Notes under the pieces: generated by a model
Seen by the model: only the letters and a program-made list of their open reading frames with translations
Told to the model about the DNA's origin: nothing
Database searches by the model: none
NCBI GenBank assembly: GCA_016713245.1
Contig: JADJPM010000004.1
Location: 2,170,001-2,234,000, forward strand
From: Verrucomicrobiaceae bacterium
Lineage (GTDB): Bacteria; Verrucomicrobiota; Verrucomicrobiia; Verrucomicrobiales; Verrucomicrobiaceae
Direction: 5' to 3'
DNA length: 64,000 nucleotides
Position numbers and translations under genes: made by a program
In this document: positions 34,339 through 43,308 of the stretch, in pieces
Layout of the letters: each line of letters opens with the position of its first letter
Position numbering within the stretch: position 1 is the first letter of the stretch

Positions 34339-34965
34339 ATGAAACTGGGAGTGCTTGATTACGGCGCGGGGAATCTGCGCAGCGTGCTGAATGCTTTTGC
34401 AGCCATCGAAACCCACGCCGAACTCGTGACGGCACCCGCTGACTTCGATGGCATCGACGTGCTGGTTTTCCCCGGCCAGGGTGCCTTCGGGGATTCGGTG
34501 CGTATTTTGAAGGAACGCGGCCTCTGGCAGCCTCTCAAGGACTGGCTTGCCGCAGGCAAACCTTACCTCGGCATCTGCCTGGGGTATCAATTGCTGTTTG
34601 AAAGCAGCGAGGAATGCCCCGGCGTGGAAGGCTTGGCCATCGCCCAAGGTAGCGTGCGGAAATTTGATCCCGCCAGCGGCCTCAAAATCCCCCACATGGG
34701 CTGGAATGTGGCGCAGTGGGCACCGGAGCACGCCGCCATCTGGGAAGGCCTGCCAAACCCCACGCATGTTTATTTCGTGCACTCCTACTACCCGGAGGTG
34801 CAGGTTGAATCGCTAGCGCTCTGCCGCACCGATTACGGCACCAGCTTCATCAGCGGCATTGCACGGAAAAACCTCGTCGCGGTGCAGTTTCACCCGGAAA
34901 AAAGTCAGCAGGCCGGCCTCACGTTGCTGCGCAATGCGGTGAAGGTGCTCGCCGCCTCCAACTAA
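34339..34965 (+). CDS. hisH: Imidazole glycerol phosphate synthase amidotransferase subunit HisH
   Basis: The 208-residue class I glutaminase has the nucleophile in YLGICLGYQLLF (C80) and the His/Glu pair in FHPEKSQQ (H185, E187). It releases ammonia from glutamine for HisF, which closes the imidazole ring. HisF is not in this cluster, so it must lie elsewhere. Downstream, YggS follows after 16 bases. Confidence 0.96.
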   Translation: MKLGVLDYGAGNLRSVLNAFAAIETHAELVTAPADFDGIDVLVFPGQGAFGDSVRILKERGLWQPLKDWLAAGKPYLGICLGYQLLFESSEECPGVEGLAIAQGSVRKFDPASGLKIPHMGWNVAQWAPEHAAIWEGLPNPTHVYFVHSYYPEVQVESLALCRTDYGTSFISGIARKNLVAVQFHPEKSQQAGLTLLRNAVKVLAASN

Positions 34966-34981
34966 CCTCCCCTGCCCCGTC

Positions 34982-35680
34982 ATGAGCGATCTCGCCGAAC
35001 GACTCCAGGCCATTCGCGAACGGCTCCACACCGCCAGCGAGCGTTCTGGACGCGAGCCAAGCTCCGTGGAGCTTCTCGCCGTCTCGAAGACCTTTCCCAT
35101 TGAGGCCATTCGCGAAGCGATGGAGGCCGGACAGCTTCTATTTGGAGAAAACAAGGTGCAGGAAGTCCTCGCCAAAGTGCCTGCGCTCCCCTCGAAGCTG
35201 CGCTGGCATCTCATCGGCCATTTGCAGTCCAACAAGGTTCGCAAAATCCTCCCGCTCGTGGACGCGGTGCATAGCGTGGACTCGCTCGATCTGGCCCGCG
35301 ACATCCAGCGTATCGGCGGCGAGCTGGGTTTGTTTCCCAAAGTGTATCTGGAAGTCAATTTGGCCGCAGAGAGCACGAAATACGGCTTCAAGCCCAACGA
35401 CCTCCGTGAAGGCGCTCTCGATGCGCTATACGAAATGGACCGGCTGTACATCCAAGGCCTCATGTGCATCCCGCCCTTTGACCCAATGCCAGAAAAGACT
35501 CGACCCTACTTTGCCACGCTGCGCACCCTGCGCGATGAACTGGAAAAGCGCGGCGGAGCATCTCTGCCGAAGCTTTCAATGGGCATGAGCCACGATTTCG
35601 AGGTGGCCATCGAAGAAGGGGCCACCATCGTCCGCGTGGGCAGCGCCCTCTTTGGCGAGCGGACCTACTCCAAAGCATGA
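34982..35680 (+). CDS. YggS/PLPBP-family PLP homeostasis protein
   Basis: The 232-residue protein has the PLP-binding Lys in ELLAVSKTFP (K36), the LLFGENKVQEV and WHLIGHLQSNKV motifs, and the LSMGMSHDFEVAIEEGATIV end typical of the family. It binds pyridoxal phosphate and balances B6 pools; it has no known catalytic activity. It overlaps the next gene by four bases. Confidence 0.93.
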   Translation: MSDLAERLQAIRERLHTASERSGREPSSVELLAVSKTFPIEAIREAMEAGQLLFGENKVQEVLAKVPALPSKLRWHLIGHLQSNKVRKILPLVDAVHSVDSLDLARDIQRIGGELGLFPKVYLEVNLAAESTKYGFKPNDLREGALDALYEMDRLYIQGLMCIPPFDPMPEKTRPYFATLRTLRDELEKRGGASLPKLSMGMSHDFEVAIEEGATIVRVGSALFGERTYSKA

Positions 35681-36084
35681 GCCAGCCGGTGACAGCCCAG
35701 CGGGCCGATAAATGGCTGCATCATGTGCGGGTGTTTAAAACCCGCTCCCTCGCCACTCAAGCCTGTGCCAAAGGCAATGTGACGCTCGGCGGCCAGCCCG
35801 TGAAAGCCTCGCGAGATCTGCGTCCGGGTGATGTAATCGAAATCGTGCGGGGTGATCTGCGTCTCCGACTCAAAATGCTCGGAGCCCCCACGCAGCGGCT
35901 CAGCCCGCCCGGCGTGGCGGCTTTCTGCGAAAACCTCACGCCTATCGAGTGGATTCACAAAGCCTCGGAAGCTCGCCGCGAGAAAAAACTCATCACGCCA
36001 CCGGAGCACGAGCAGATCACCAAGCCGAACAAAAAGCAGCTCCGCGAACTGCGGGAGTTCTGGCAGGCCCAGCACGGTGAGTGA
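35677..36084 (+). CDS. S4-domain RNA-binding protein (Hsp15-like)
   Basis: The 135-residue protein begins with an S4 domain (RADKWLHHVRVFKTRSLATQ, then GNVTLGGQPVKASRDLRPGD) and ends in a basic, coiled segment (EHEQITKPNKKQLRELREF). Hsp15 recycles stalled 50S subunits carrying peptidyl-tRNA. Coupling to yggS by ATGA overlap is seen here; the functional link is unknown. Confidence 0.85.
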   Translation: MSQPVTAQRADKWLHHVRVFKTRSLATQACAKGNVTLGGQPVKASRDLRPGDVIEIVRGDLRLRLKMLGAPTQRLSPPGVAAFCENLTPIEWIHKASEARREKKLITPPEHEQITKPNKKQLRELREFWQAQHGE

Positions 36085-36094
36085 GGAAACCAGG

Positions 36095-36161
36095 GAGTGA
36101 CGGAGAGTTGGAGGATTGCGATTTGCCAGAAGCCCATTACTCCCGTACTCCAACACTTCAG
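36095..36161. repeat. Second GGAGT-type imperfect hairpin
   Basis: Left units GGAGTGACGGAGAGTTGGAG (36095-36114) face ACTCCCGTACTCCAACACTT (36139-36158). It occupies the 92-base gap between the S4 and phosphatase genes and resembles the element at 31062-31125. Confidence 0.6.
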
Positions 36162-36176
36162 CACCCCGCTCCTCCC

Positions 36177-36992
36177 ATGCTCACCGATTACCACACGCAC
36201 ACGCCGCTCTGTCTCCACGCCGAGGGAAACCCGGTGGACTACGCCCGCCATGCGCAAGCCATCGGCCTCGCCGAGATCGGTCTCTCGGATCACAACCCGA
36301 TGCCGGAGATCTATGACAACTGGCGCATGCCGCTGAGCGATCTGCCGCGCTACTTTGAGCTCGTTCAGGAGGCCCGTGAAGCCTTGCCAGAGTTCCCCAT
36401 CCGCCTCGCCCTCGAATGCGATCATCTCGAAGGCTATGGCCAATGGATCGATGAAACCGCCCGCATGGCGGAATGGGATTACCTCATCGGCAGCGTCCAC
36501 TACATCCACGATGGCGTGGCCGTGGATGATCCGAAACATGTCTCCCGCTGGCAGAGCGCCGCGGACATCGAGCACATGTGGGGCATGTATTGGAAGCTCT
36601 ACGAGCAGATGATCCGCACGAAGCAGTTCGACTTCCATGCGCACCCGGACCTTGCCAAGCGTTTCGGCCTCCGGCCAGCCGGGGATCTGCGCCGCTACTA
36701 CGAACCGGTCATCCAGGCACTCGTCGATACCGATGGCGTGCTGGAAGTGAGCACCGCCGGCCTGCGCAAGGATGTGCGGGAAATTTATCCGGCCCGCGAG
36801 ATGCTGGAAATGGCCTTCAGCGCCAGCGTGCCCATCGTCATCAATTCCGATGCCCATCTGCCCACCGATGTAGGCGTGGATTTCGATAAGGCGCTCGCCC
36901 TCGTGCGCAGCGTGGGCTATACGACGACGCTGCGCTTTGAAAAACGGAGGCGGAAGATTGTGCCGCTACCGGAACGCTGGCCGCTTTCCTAA
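36177..36992 (+). CDS. hisJ: PHP-family histidinol-phosphatase
   Basis: From ATG 36177 the 271-residue enzyme opens with the metal motif MLTDYHTHTPLC, then ALECDHLEGY, the HisJ-like GSVHYIHDGVAVDD, and the FDFHAHPDLAKRFG and NSDAHLPTDVGVDFD motifs. PHP histidinol-phosphatases perform the penultimate step of histidine synthesis in organisms whose HisB lacks that domain, as here. Context with hisB and hisH supports the assignment. Confidence 0.9.
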   Translation: MLTDYHTHTPLCLHAEGNPVDYARHAQAIGLAEIGLSDHNPMPEIYDNWRMPLSDLPRYFELVQEAREALPEFPIRLALECDHLEGYGQWIDETARMAEWDYLIGSVHYIHDGVAVDDPKHVSRWQSAADIEHMWGMYWKLYEQMIRTKQFDFHAHPDLAKRFGLRPAGDLRRYYEPVIQALVDTDGVLEVSTAGLRKDVREIYPAREMLEMAFSASVPIVINSDAHLPTDVGVDFDKALALVRSVGYTTTLRFEKRRRKIVPLPERWPLS

Positions 36993-37047
36993 GTAACATG
37001 GCATACCAGTTGCGCGATGAGGTGATGGTGTTACAGCCTCGCTCGCA

Positions 37048-38142
37048 ATGAAATTCAGCCTTCTAGCTCTTCTCTATGCGGCTTTGCCGCTCAGCGTCAT
37101 CGCCCAGGTCGTGGAACCTGCGATGCCCAAGGCTCCTGAGCCGATCGAATCCATCCTGCGCCTTCAGCTCTTCCTCGATGGGAAGCTCTTCGGCCCCGGC
37201 AAGGTGGATGGACGTCCCGGCGAGTTCACCACCAAAGCGCTGAAACGCTATCAAAAGGCCAACGGCATGCCCGAGACAGAGATCGATGCTCATTCGCTCG
37301 ATCTGAGCGGCCATGTCGAGCTTTACACCACCTACGCGATCCGGCCTGACGATCTCAAATTCATCGGCGTGGTCCCAGGCAAGCCCTCACTCCAGAGCAA
37401 AAAGAAATACCTGCCTTACGATTCGCTGCTCGAATTCCTCACCGAGCGCTTTCACACCTCGCCCGAGCTCATCGAGTATCTTAATCGCCCGATGAAGATG
37501 GGTGCCCTGAAGCCTGGCGACAGCGTGAAAGTGCCGAACGTGGCAGAACCATTCCAGATCGAGCTTCTGGAGCCGGTGCCGGGTCTTCCCGAGGTACCTG
37601 AATTTGCCTCCCGCGTCATCAAGATCGATACGAAGGAAAAGCTGCTTGGTCTTTTCGACGGAGAAAAACTCCTCGCCAGCCTGCCCATCACCCCAGGCAG
37701 TGGCCACCTCGCCACCCCGCCCGGCACCTGGAAAATCGTCGGCATCGTTCAACTGCCCACCTTCCGCTGGGATGCCGGCGTGCTGAACTACGGCGTTCGC
37801 ACCTCTACCTTCTACGAGCTGCCCATCGGCCCGAACAACCCCGTCGGCATCATGTGGATTGGGCTCAATCGAGCAGGCATCGGCATTCATGGCACCAATC
37901 AACCGCAGACCATCGGCCGCAGCGCCAGCCACGGCTGCATGCGCACCGCCAACTGGGATGTGATCCGCCTTTCCAAAATGATCACCAAAGGCATTCCAGT
38001 CATCATTGAAGGTCCAGCACCTACGCCACGCCCCGTCGTGGTGGCGGCCAAAAAGACGCCCAGCAAGCCTGCCACCCCAGTGGCCACTCCTCCTCCACCT
38101 CCGTCAGACAAGAAGTGGTTCCAGTTTTGGAAGAAGAAGTGA
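37048..38142 (+). CDS. L,D-transpeptidase (YkuD family)
   Basis: The 364-residue protein has a signal peptide (LLALLYAALPLSVIAQ), an N-terminal peptidoglycan-binding-like region (RLQLFLDGKLFGPGKVDG), and a YkuD catalytic domain with HGTNQPQTIGRSASHGCMR, where H295 and C297 sit in the catalytic SHGCMR. The C-terminal 35 residues are Pro/Lys-rich and end WFQFWKKK. It should form 3-3 cross-links or attach proteins to peptidoglycan. Confidence 0.9.
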   Translation: MKFSLLALLYAALPLSVIAQVVEPAMPKAPEPIESILRLQLFLDGKLFGPGKVDGRPGEFTTKALKRYQKANGMPETEIDAHSLDLSGHVELYTTYAIRPDDLKFIGVVPGKPSLQSKKKYLPYDSLLEFLTERFHTSPELIEYLNRPMKMGALKPGDSVKVPNVAEPFQIELLEPVPGLPEVPEFASRVIKIDTKEKLLGLFDGEKLLASLPITPGSGHLATPPGTWKIVGIVQLPTFRWDAGVLNYGVRTSTFYELPIGPNNPVGIMWIGLNRAGIGIHGTNQPQTIGRSASHGCMRTANWDVIRLSKMITKGIPVIIEGPAPTPRPVVVAAKKTPSKPATPVATPPPPPSDKKWFQFWKKK

Positions 38143-38202
38143 GATCGGCCTGCAAGGAGGCGGCATTCGGCCCGTAGTTTGAAGGCCGTTTCCTCCCCTG
38201 AA

Positions 38203-39534
38203 ATGCCACGCGTCACCCAAAACTGTGCCGGCCATCTGCGCCGCGATTTCCTCAAGCTCGGTCTCACCGCTGCGGGTGGGGGCATGGGCTTCACGAATCT
38301 GCTGCGTGCACGCGAGAGTGCTCCGCAGCCTTCTCTGGGCCGCCCGGTGAATTGCATTCTCGTGTGGCTGGATGGTGGTCCCTCGCACTATGAGATGTTT
38401 GACCCGAAGCCCGATGCACCGAGCGATATCCGCGGTGAGTTCAAGCCGATCAAGACCAGCGTGCCCGGCGTGCATTTCTCTGAGTGCGTGCCGCACCTCG
38501 CCAAGGTGGCGGATAAATTCACCGTGCTGCGCAGTGTGACGCATAAGGATCCGAATCACGGCGGCGGCAATCACTACATGATGACCGGTGCTCCCACGCC
38601 GGTGCCGGTGGGTTGTGGGGCCTTCGTGACCTTTCACCCCTCTTTCGGCAGCATCGTGAGCTACAAACGCGGCACGCAAAACGGTCTGCCGGGCTACATG
38701 ACGCTGCCCAGCATCACCCGCAGTGGCGGTCCGAATTTCCTCGGCGCGGAACATGCGCCCTTCGTCGCAGGCGGAGACCCGAATGCCAAAGGATTCAAAG
38801 TGCGTGATGTGGTGCTTCCATCCGACATTTCCGAAACTCGTGGTCTCTCCCGCCGTGAGTTGCGCATGTCGCTCGACCGCATGAAGCGCCTGAACGACGC
38901 CATGGCGGAAGACCCGGCAGTAAGCTTTGATACCTTCTACGGCAAAGCCGTCGATCTCATCGCCTCCAAGCCTGCTCAAGAAGCCTTCGATATCAGCCGT
39001 GAGGATGACAAAACGCGTGACCTGTATGGTCGCACGGACTTTGCCCAGCGTCTGCTGCTGGCCCGCCGCATGGTGGAGGTCGGGGTGCCCTTTGTGACGG
39101 TGAACTACGGCGGCTGGGACCATCACCGCGATCTCTTCAAGACCTGCAAAAGCGAGTTCATGCAAAAGTTTGACCAGGGCATGGCCGCGCTCATCACCGA
39201 TCTTGATCGTCGCGGCCTGCTGGAAAGCACGCTCGTCATCGCCCTCGGTGAATTCGGCCGCACGCCGAAGATCAACAAGGACAGTGGTCGCGATCACTGG
39301 CCGGGCGCGATGAATATCCTCTTCGCAGGTGCGGGAGTCCCACGCGGTGGCGTCATCGGTGCCACCGATCCCAAGGGCTACTACGCCAGCGACAACATCT
39401 ACTCGCCAGAGGATTTCGCCGTCACGCTTTACACCAAGCTCGGCATTGATCCGCATCAGATCCTCCACACGAACTCTGGACGCCCCGTCCAACTCATCAA
39501 CGGTGGCCGGCCTATCCGGGAGCTGTTTGCGTGA
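38203..39534 (+). CDS. Tat-exported DUF1501 protein
   Basis: From ATG 38203 the 443-residue protein has a Tat leader (RRDFLKLGLTAAGGGMGF) and the DUF1501 fold, a relative of alkaline phosphatase/sulfatases. Typical blocks are ILVWLDGGPSHYEMFDPKP, DPNHGGGNHYMMTG and IALGEFGRTPKINKDSGRDH. DUF1501 proteins are abundant in PVC bacteria, usually beside DUF1553/DUF1549 cytochromes; here the partner is a PPC-domain-like secreted protein that begins at the stop codon. Confidence 0.9.
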   Translation: MPRVTQNCAGHLRRDFLKLGLTAAGGGMGFTNLLRARESAPQPSLGRPVNCILVWLDGGPSHYEMFDPKPDAPSDIRGEFKPIKTSVPGVHFSECVPHLAKVADKFTVLRSVTHKDPNHGGGNHYMMTGAPTPVPVGCGAFVTFHPSFGSIVSYKRGTQNGLPGYMTLPSITRSGGPNFLGAEHAPFVAGGDPNAKGFKVRDVVLPSDISETRGLSRRELRMSLDRMKRLNDAMAEDPAVSFDTFYGKAVDLIASKPAQEAFDISREDDKTRDLYGRTDFAQRLLLARRMVEVGVPFVTVNYGGWDHHRDLFKTCKSEFMQKFDQGMAALITDLDRRGLLESTLVIALGEFGRTPKINKDSGRDHWPGAMNILFAGAGVPRGGVIGATDPKGYYASDNIYSPEDFAVTLYTKLGIDPHQILHTNSGRPVQLINGGRPIRELFA

Positions 39535-41054
39535 TGAAGGACTGGCGTTTTGGACGCTCGCTTTGCCGCAGAGGGGCAAAGAGGCAGAGAGCGCAAAGTT
39601 TTTTTAAAGCAGAGTCTCTGCGATCTTTGCTCCTCTGCCCCTCTGCGGCCATTCTGATGGGCGGTTCAGCCTTCGCTGCGGCTCCCGGCTTCGAAAGCAT
39701 CTTCCCCGCAGGCGGGCAGATCGGCACTCGCGTGGAATGCACGGTCGCTGGCAAAGGACTCGAAGGCAGCTCGCTGCTGGCCTGGTGCAGTCGTCCCGGG
39801 GTTGTTTTGCTCGCGGGCGAGAAGCCGAAGAAGTTCATCGCCACCCTCGCGAAGGATGCCAAGCCAGGCCCCTGTCTCGTGCGGTTTTACACGGACGATG
39901 GCAGCTCACCGCCGCGTGTCTTTGAGGTCGGAAACCTTCCCGAGCATCTCGAAAAGGAGCCAAACGATGCTTTCACCGAGGCGAAGAGTGCCGAACCACG
40001 GATGCAGGCCGTTATCAATGGCGTGCTCGAAAAGGCGGCTGATGTCGATACCCATGCCATCCGCGTGCAGAAGGGTAAAGCGATCACGCTGGAGCTTCAC
40101 GGCTATGCGTTGGGCTCACCGATGGATCCCGCGTTACGCCTGCTTGATAGCCGTGGCGTGGAAATCAGTGCTTCGCACGACAGCCACAACCTTGATCCAC
40201 GCCTAAGCTACACGCCGGGCACTGATGGCACGATGTTTGTACAGGTCCTCGCCTTTGCTCACCCGCCTGCGGCGGATGTGGCGCTCAAAGGAAGCAGCAG
40301 CCATGTCTATCGTCTCCTCCTCACGGATGAAGCTCCCAAGCTCGCCACGAATGAACCGAACGTGTTGACGCTTCCAGCCACGATTCAGGGTCTTTTGACC
40401 AAACCACGCGAAGAGGACGTTTTTACCTTCACGGCCAAAAAAAGCGATGAACTGGCTCTCGCGGTTCATTCGCGTGCTTTTGATGCTTTGCTCCGCATCG
40501 ATGATGCGGAAGGCAAAATGCTCACCCAGGCCGATGACGGCGAGAGTTCCGATCCATCGCTGCGCTGGAAAGCCCCCAAGGATGGTGACTTCAAAGTCGT
40601 CGTGGCTGATCGCTTTCACGGCGGCAGCCCTGAGCATGCCTACGAGCTCAGCGTGAAGCCCTTCACCCCTACCCTGACCGCAACGCTCGATACGCATGCC
40701 TATCGTATCGAGGCTGGAAAAGACGCGGAGGTCAAAATCACCGTCAAACTCAACGGTACTTTCACCGCCAAGCTCCAGGCCAAAGCCCTCGACCTTCCTC
40801 TCGGAGTCACCGCCGATCCCGTCGAGGTCCCAGCCAAGGGTGGCGAGATCAAAATGAAGCTCAAAGCCACTCCAGAAGCCGCTGCCAGCCAAGATCCCTT
40901 CCGCATTGAAATCAGTGACGGCACCCAAACCTTCGCCGCTACTTACCTCATCCCCTTCACCGAACCCCGTGGCGACCTTCTCATCACCACTGACACGCAG
41001 CCCTGGCTCACCGTCGCCGCCAAAGCCGCGGATAAGAAGCCGGTGGCAAAATGA
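39534..41054 (+). CDS. Secreted PPC-domain-like protein with repeat-derived leader
   Basis: ATG 39534 shares one base with the DUF1501 stop (TGATG). The 506-residue product has tandem beta-sandwich domains of the pre-peptidase C-terminal type (FEVGNLPEHLEKEPNDAFTE, then DVFTFTAKKSDELALAVHSR). Residues 12-40 are encoded by a hairpin repeat (39565-39649). The hydrophobic leader SLLLCPSAAILMGGSAFAAA is partly repeat DNA, so the repeat now supplies secretion signal sequence. An alternative start would be near the ATG at 39657. Confidence 0.75.
   Translation: MKDWRFGRSLCRRGAKRQRAQSFFKAESLRSLLLCPSAAILMGGSAFAAAPGFESIFPAGGQIGTRVECTVAGKGLEGSSLLAWCSRPGVVLLAGEKPKKFIATLAKDAKPGPCLVRFYTDDGSSPPRVFEVGNLPEHLEKEPNDAFTEAKSAEPRMQAVINGVLEKAADVDTHAIRVQKGKAITLELHGYALGSPMDPALRLLDSRGVEISASHDSHNLDPRLSYTPGTDGTMFVQVLAFAHPPAADVALKGSSSHVYRLLLTDEAPKLATNEPNVLTLPATIQGLLTKPREEDVFTFTAKKSDELALAVHSRAFDALLRIDDAEGKMLTQADDGESSDPSLRWKAPKDGDFKVVVADRFHGGSPEHAYELSVKPFTPTLTATLDTHAYRIEAGKDAEVKITVKLNGTFTAKLQAKALDLPLGVTADPVEVPAKGGEIKMKLKATPEAAASQDPFRIEISDGTQTFAATYLIPFTEPRGDLLITTDTQPWLTVAAKAADKKPVAK
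39565..39649. repeat. Inverted repeat inside the leader of the PPC-like gene
   Basis: Left arm begins GCCGCAGAGGGGC (39565-39577) and the right arm ends GCCCCTCTGCGGC (39637-39649), perfect over 13 bases. Inside, both arms continue with AGAGGCAGAGAGCGCAAAG-like purine runs around a T-rich centre. It is read through in frame by the downstream gene. Confidence 0.8.
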
Positions 41055-41094
41055 GAGTGGCAATTCGCCAGCTTGTTGATCAGGATCGTTTCGC

Positions 41095-42849
41095 ATGCGC
41101 CTGATCCTGACCTTCTGTCTCCTCGCCCAACTTGGTTTCGCCGCCGAGCCCGAGTTTCCGCTTACCGCCGATTCCAAACCGCAGCCCGGCATTCCGCAGG
41201 GCACGATCATCAAGGACACCTACACCGCGATGGAAGGCAGCGTCTTCCCCGGCACGCAGCGTGAGTATCAAATCTACCTGCCTGCCGGAGTCGATCAGTC
41301 GAAGCCCGCCGCCTTCATGGTCTTCCAGGACGGCGTCATCTACCAAGCCCCTGTCGTCTTCGACAATCTCATCGCCAAGAAGGACATCCCGCCGCTCGTC
41401 GGCATCTTCATCAAGCCCGGCGTCGTTCCAGCAGCGAATGACAACGCTCTGCCGCGCTTCAACCGCAGCTACGAATACGACAGCATCACGCCCACCTACT
41501 CGCAGTTCCTCATCGACGAGTTCCTGCCCGCCATCGAGGCCAAGCACGGCCTCAAACTCAGCACCGATCCGAATCACGCTGCCATCTCCGGCAACAGCAG
41601 CGGCGGCATCTGCGCTTTCATGGTCGCTTGGTATCGCCCGGACCGCTTTCGCCGCGTCTTCACCGGCGTGGGCACCTACGTCGGCATCCACGGGGCCGAT
41701 CAATTGCCCGTCCTCGTCCGCAAATACGAGCCAAAACCGCTCCGCATCTTCCTCCAAAGCGGCACCGGGGATAACAACCTCTACTGCGGCGACTGGTGGA
41801 TGGCCAACCAGACGATGGAACGCAGCCTCACCTGGGCCGGCTACGACGTGAACCACGCCTGGGGCGAAGGCGGTCACAATCAAAAACACGCTTCCCAAAT
41901 CTTCCCCGACGTCCTCCGCTGGCTCTGGCGTGACTGGCAGACGAACATCGAGGTGAAAGCGAACCCGAAAGGCGAGTCGAAGTGGAAGGGGTATGATGTG
42001 GTGGGGGATGGGGTGTGGGAGAAAGCTTACACTGTGCCCTCGCTGCCAAAGGACGAACTAATCACGGAGGATGCGGAGACCCACGAGTTGCACAAGTGCG
42101 TAGCAGACTCTTCGGGCGTGGTTTATGCCTATGGTGATTCCCGTTGGCTCATTGGCATCTCTGAAGAAGTCACCAAGCAGAAATTCGAAGTCAGGATAGG
42201 CAGCTTGGCACCCGTTAAGTCTGCAAAGACATTGAGACTCTGGCCTCAAGAGAACGGGGATGAGATGATTCAGCCGTTGCCGCAGCACACAGGTCCGCTA
42301 CTGCTCGCTCCAGCCTATTCTTCGGTGGCTGTGACACATGACTCTAAGGTCTTCCTGGCGCGACGAAGAACGCTTTCTGTTGGCCCACTACAGGAGGGCA
42401 AAGTGGAGTTGGGAACCTACATCCGAGGCTTGGGAAGTCTTTCTTGGCTGCCAGACGCCACGGCCATGTGCCTGAGCCCCGACCAGAGTCAGCTTTATCT
42501 GTTGGGAAACTATAACTCATGGGTCTCAGTGGTGAATGTCACTCCGAACGGGCTGGAGCACGGACAGAATTTTTGCACACTAGATTTTCCCGCTACTGGG
42601 CTTTGTGTGGACACCAACGGCTGGCTTTATGCCGCTTCGGAAGTCGGCATCCAAGTCTGCGATCAGGCCGGACGCGTGAACTTCATCATTTCGACACCCA
42701 AGGAAGCTCATGATGTCTGCTTCGGCGGCAAAGACCTCAGCGAGCTGTTCATCGCCTGCGGCGACGCGATCTACAAACGCCCCACGAAGGCCAAAGGCGT
42801 CGTCAGTGGACAGCAGGCACCGATCAAGCCCGCTCCGCCGAAGCTTTGA
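41095..42849 (+). CDS. Secreted esterase fused to SMP-30/NHL-like propeller
   Basis: The 584-residue protein has a signal peptide (LILTFCLLAQLGFA), an enterochelin-esterase-like alpha/beta hydrolase (residues 30-290) with nucleophile elbow GNSSGG (S168) and GEGGHNQKH near the catalytic His, and a C-terminal gluconolactonase-like propeller (DATAMCLSPDQSQLYLLGNY, LCVDTNGWLYAASEVGIQVC). The combination suggests hydrolysis of a sugar or phenolic ester, with the propeller binding or hydrolysing a product. The linkage is one continuous frame. Confidence 0.83.
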   Translation: MRLILTFCLLAQLGFAAEPEFPLTADSKPQPGIPQGTIIKDTYTAMEGSVFPGTQREYQIYLPAGVDQSKPAAFMVFQDGVIYQAPVVFDNLIAKKDIPPLVGIFIKPGVVPAANDNALPRFNRSYEYDSITPTYSQFLIDEFLPAIEAKHGLKLSTDPNHAAISGNSSGGICAFMVAWYRPDRFRRVFTGVGTYVGIHGADQLPVLVRKYEPKPLRIFLQSGTGDNNLYCGDWWMANQTMERSLTWAGYDVNHAWGEGGHNQKHASQIFPDVLRWLWRDWQTNIEVKANPKGESKWKGYDVVGDGVWEKAYTVPSLPKDELITEDAETHELHKCVADSSGVVYAYGDSRWLIGISEEVTKQKFEVRIGSLAPVKSAKTLRLWPQENGDEMIQPLPQHTGPLLLAPAYSSVAVTHDSKVFLARRRTLSVGPLQEGKVELGTYIRGLGSLSWLPDATAMCLSPDQSQLYLLGNYNSWVSVVNVTPNGLEHGQNFCTLDFPATGLCVDTNGWLYAASEVGIQVCDQAGRVNFIISTPKEAHDVCFGGKDLSELFIACGDAIYKRPTKAKGVVSGQQAPIKPAPPKL

Positions 42850-42957
42850 CGCACCTTGCACGAAGGGGAAAATCCTTTTGCAGCGGCAGGGTGGGGCGGC
42901 ATACTGCGCCCCCGCCTTTTCCCTCGGCGGCTCAAAACCCCACCGAACCTCCAAACC

Positions 42958-43266
42958 ATGCCCACCTACGATTACGAATGCCAGAGCTGCGGCCATCACT
43001 TCGAAGCCAGGCAGTCCATGAAGGACCCGCATCTCACGGATTGCCCACAGGAAAATTGTGCTGGCCCCGTGAAGCGCAAAATCGGCGTGGGAGCCGGCTT
43101 CATCTTCAAAGGCTCCGGCTTCTACATCACCGATTACCGCAGTGATTCTTACAAAGCCGCGGCGAAGAAGGACTCCGATAGTTCATCGAGTAGCAGCAGC
43201 AGTTCACCAGCTCCGAGCACGCCTGCGCCTGCCGCTGCTCCCGCGAAGGCGGCCACCACGCCCTGA
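42958..43266 (+). CDS. FmdB-family zinc-ribbon protein
   Basis: The 102-residue protein has the zinc ribbon YDYECQSCGHHFEARQSM with a second Cys pair in TDCPQENCAGPVKRK, then a GAGFIFKGSGFYITDYR strand and a Ser/Ala/Pro-rich tail (nine serines in a row around residues 75-83). Family members are small regulators of unclear function. ATG 42958 starts the domain exactly. Confidence 0.85.
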   Translation: MPTYDYECQSCGHHFEARQSMKDPHLTDCPQENCAGPVKRKIGVGAGFIFKGSGFYITDYRSDSYKAAAKKDSDSSSSSSSSSPAPSTPAPAAAPAKAATTP

Positions 43267-43308
43267 TGCCCCTCTTTTTCCTGATCCCCACTGCCACTCC
43301 ACGCCGCT

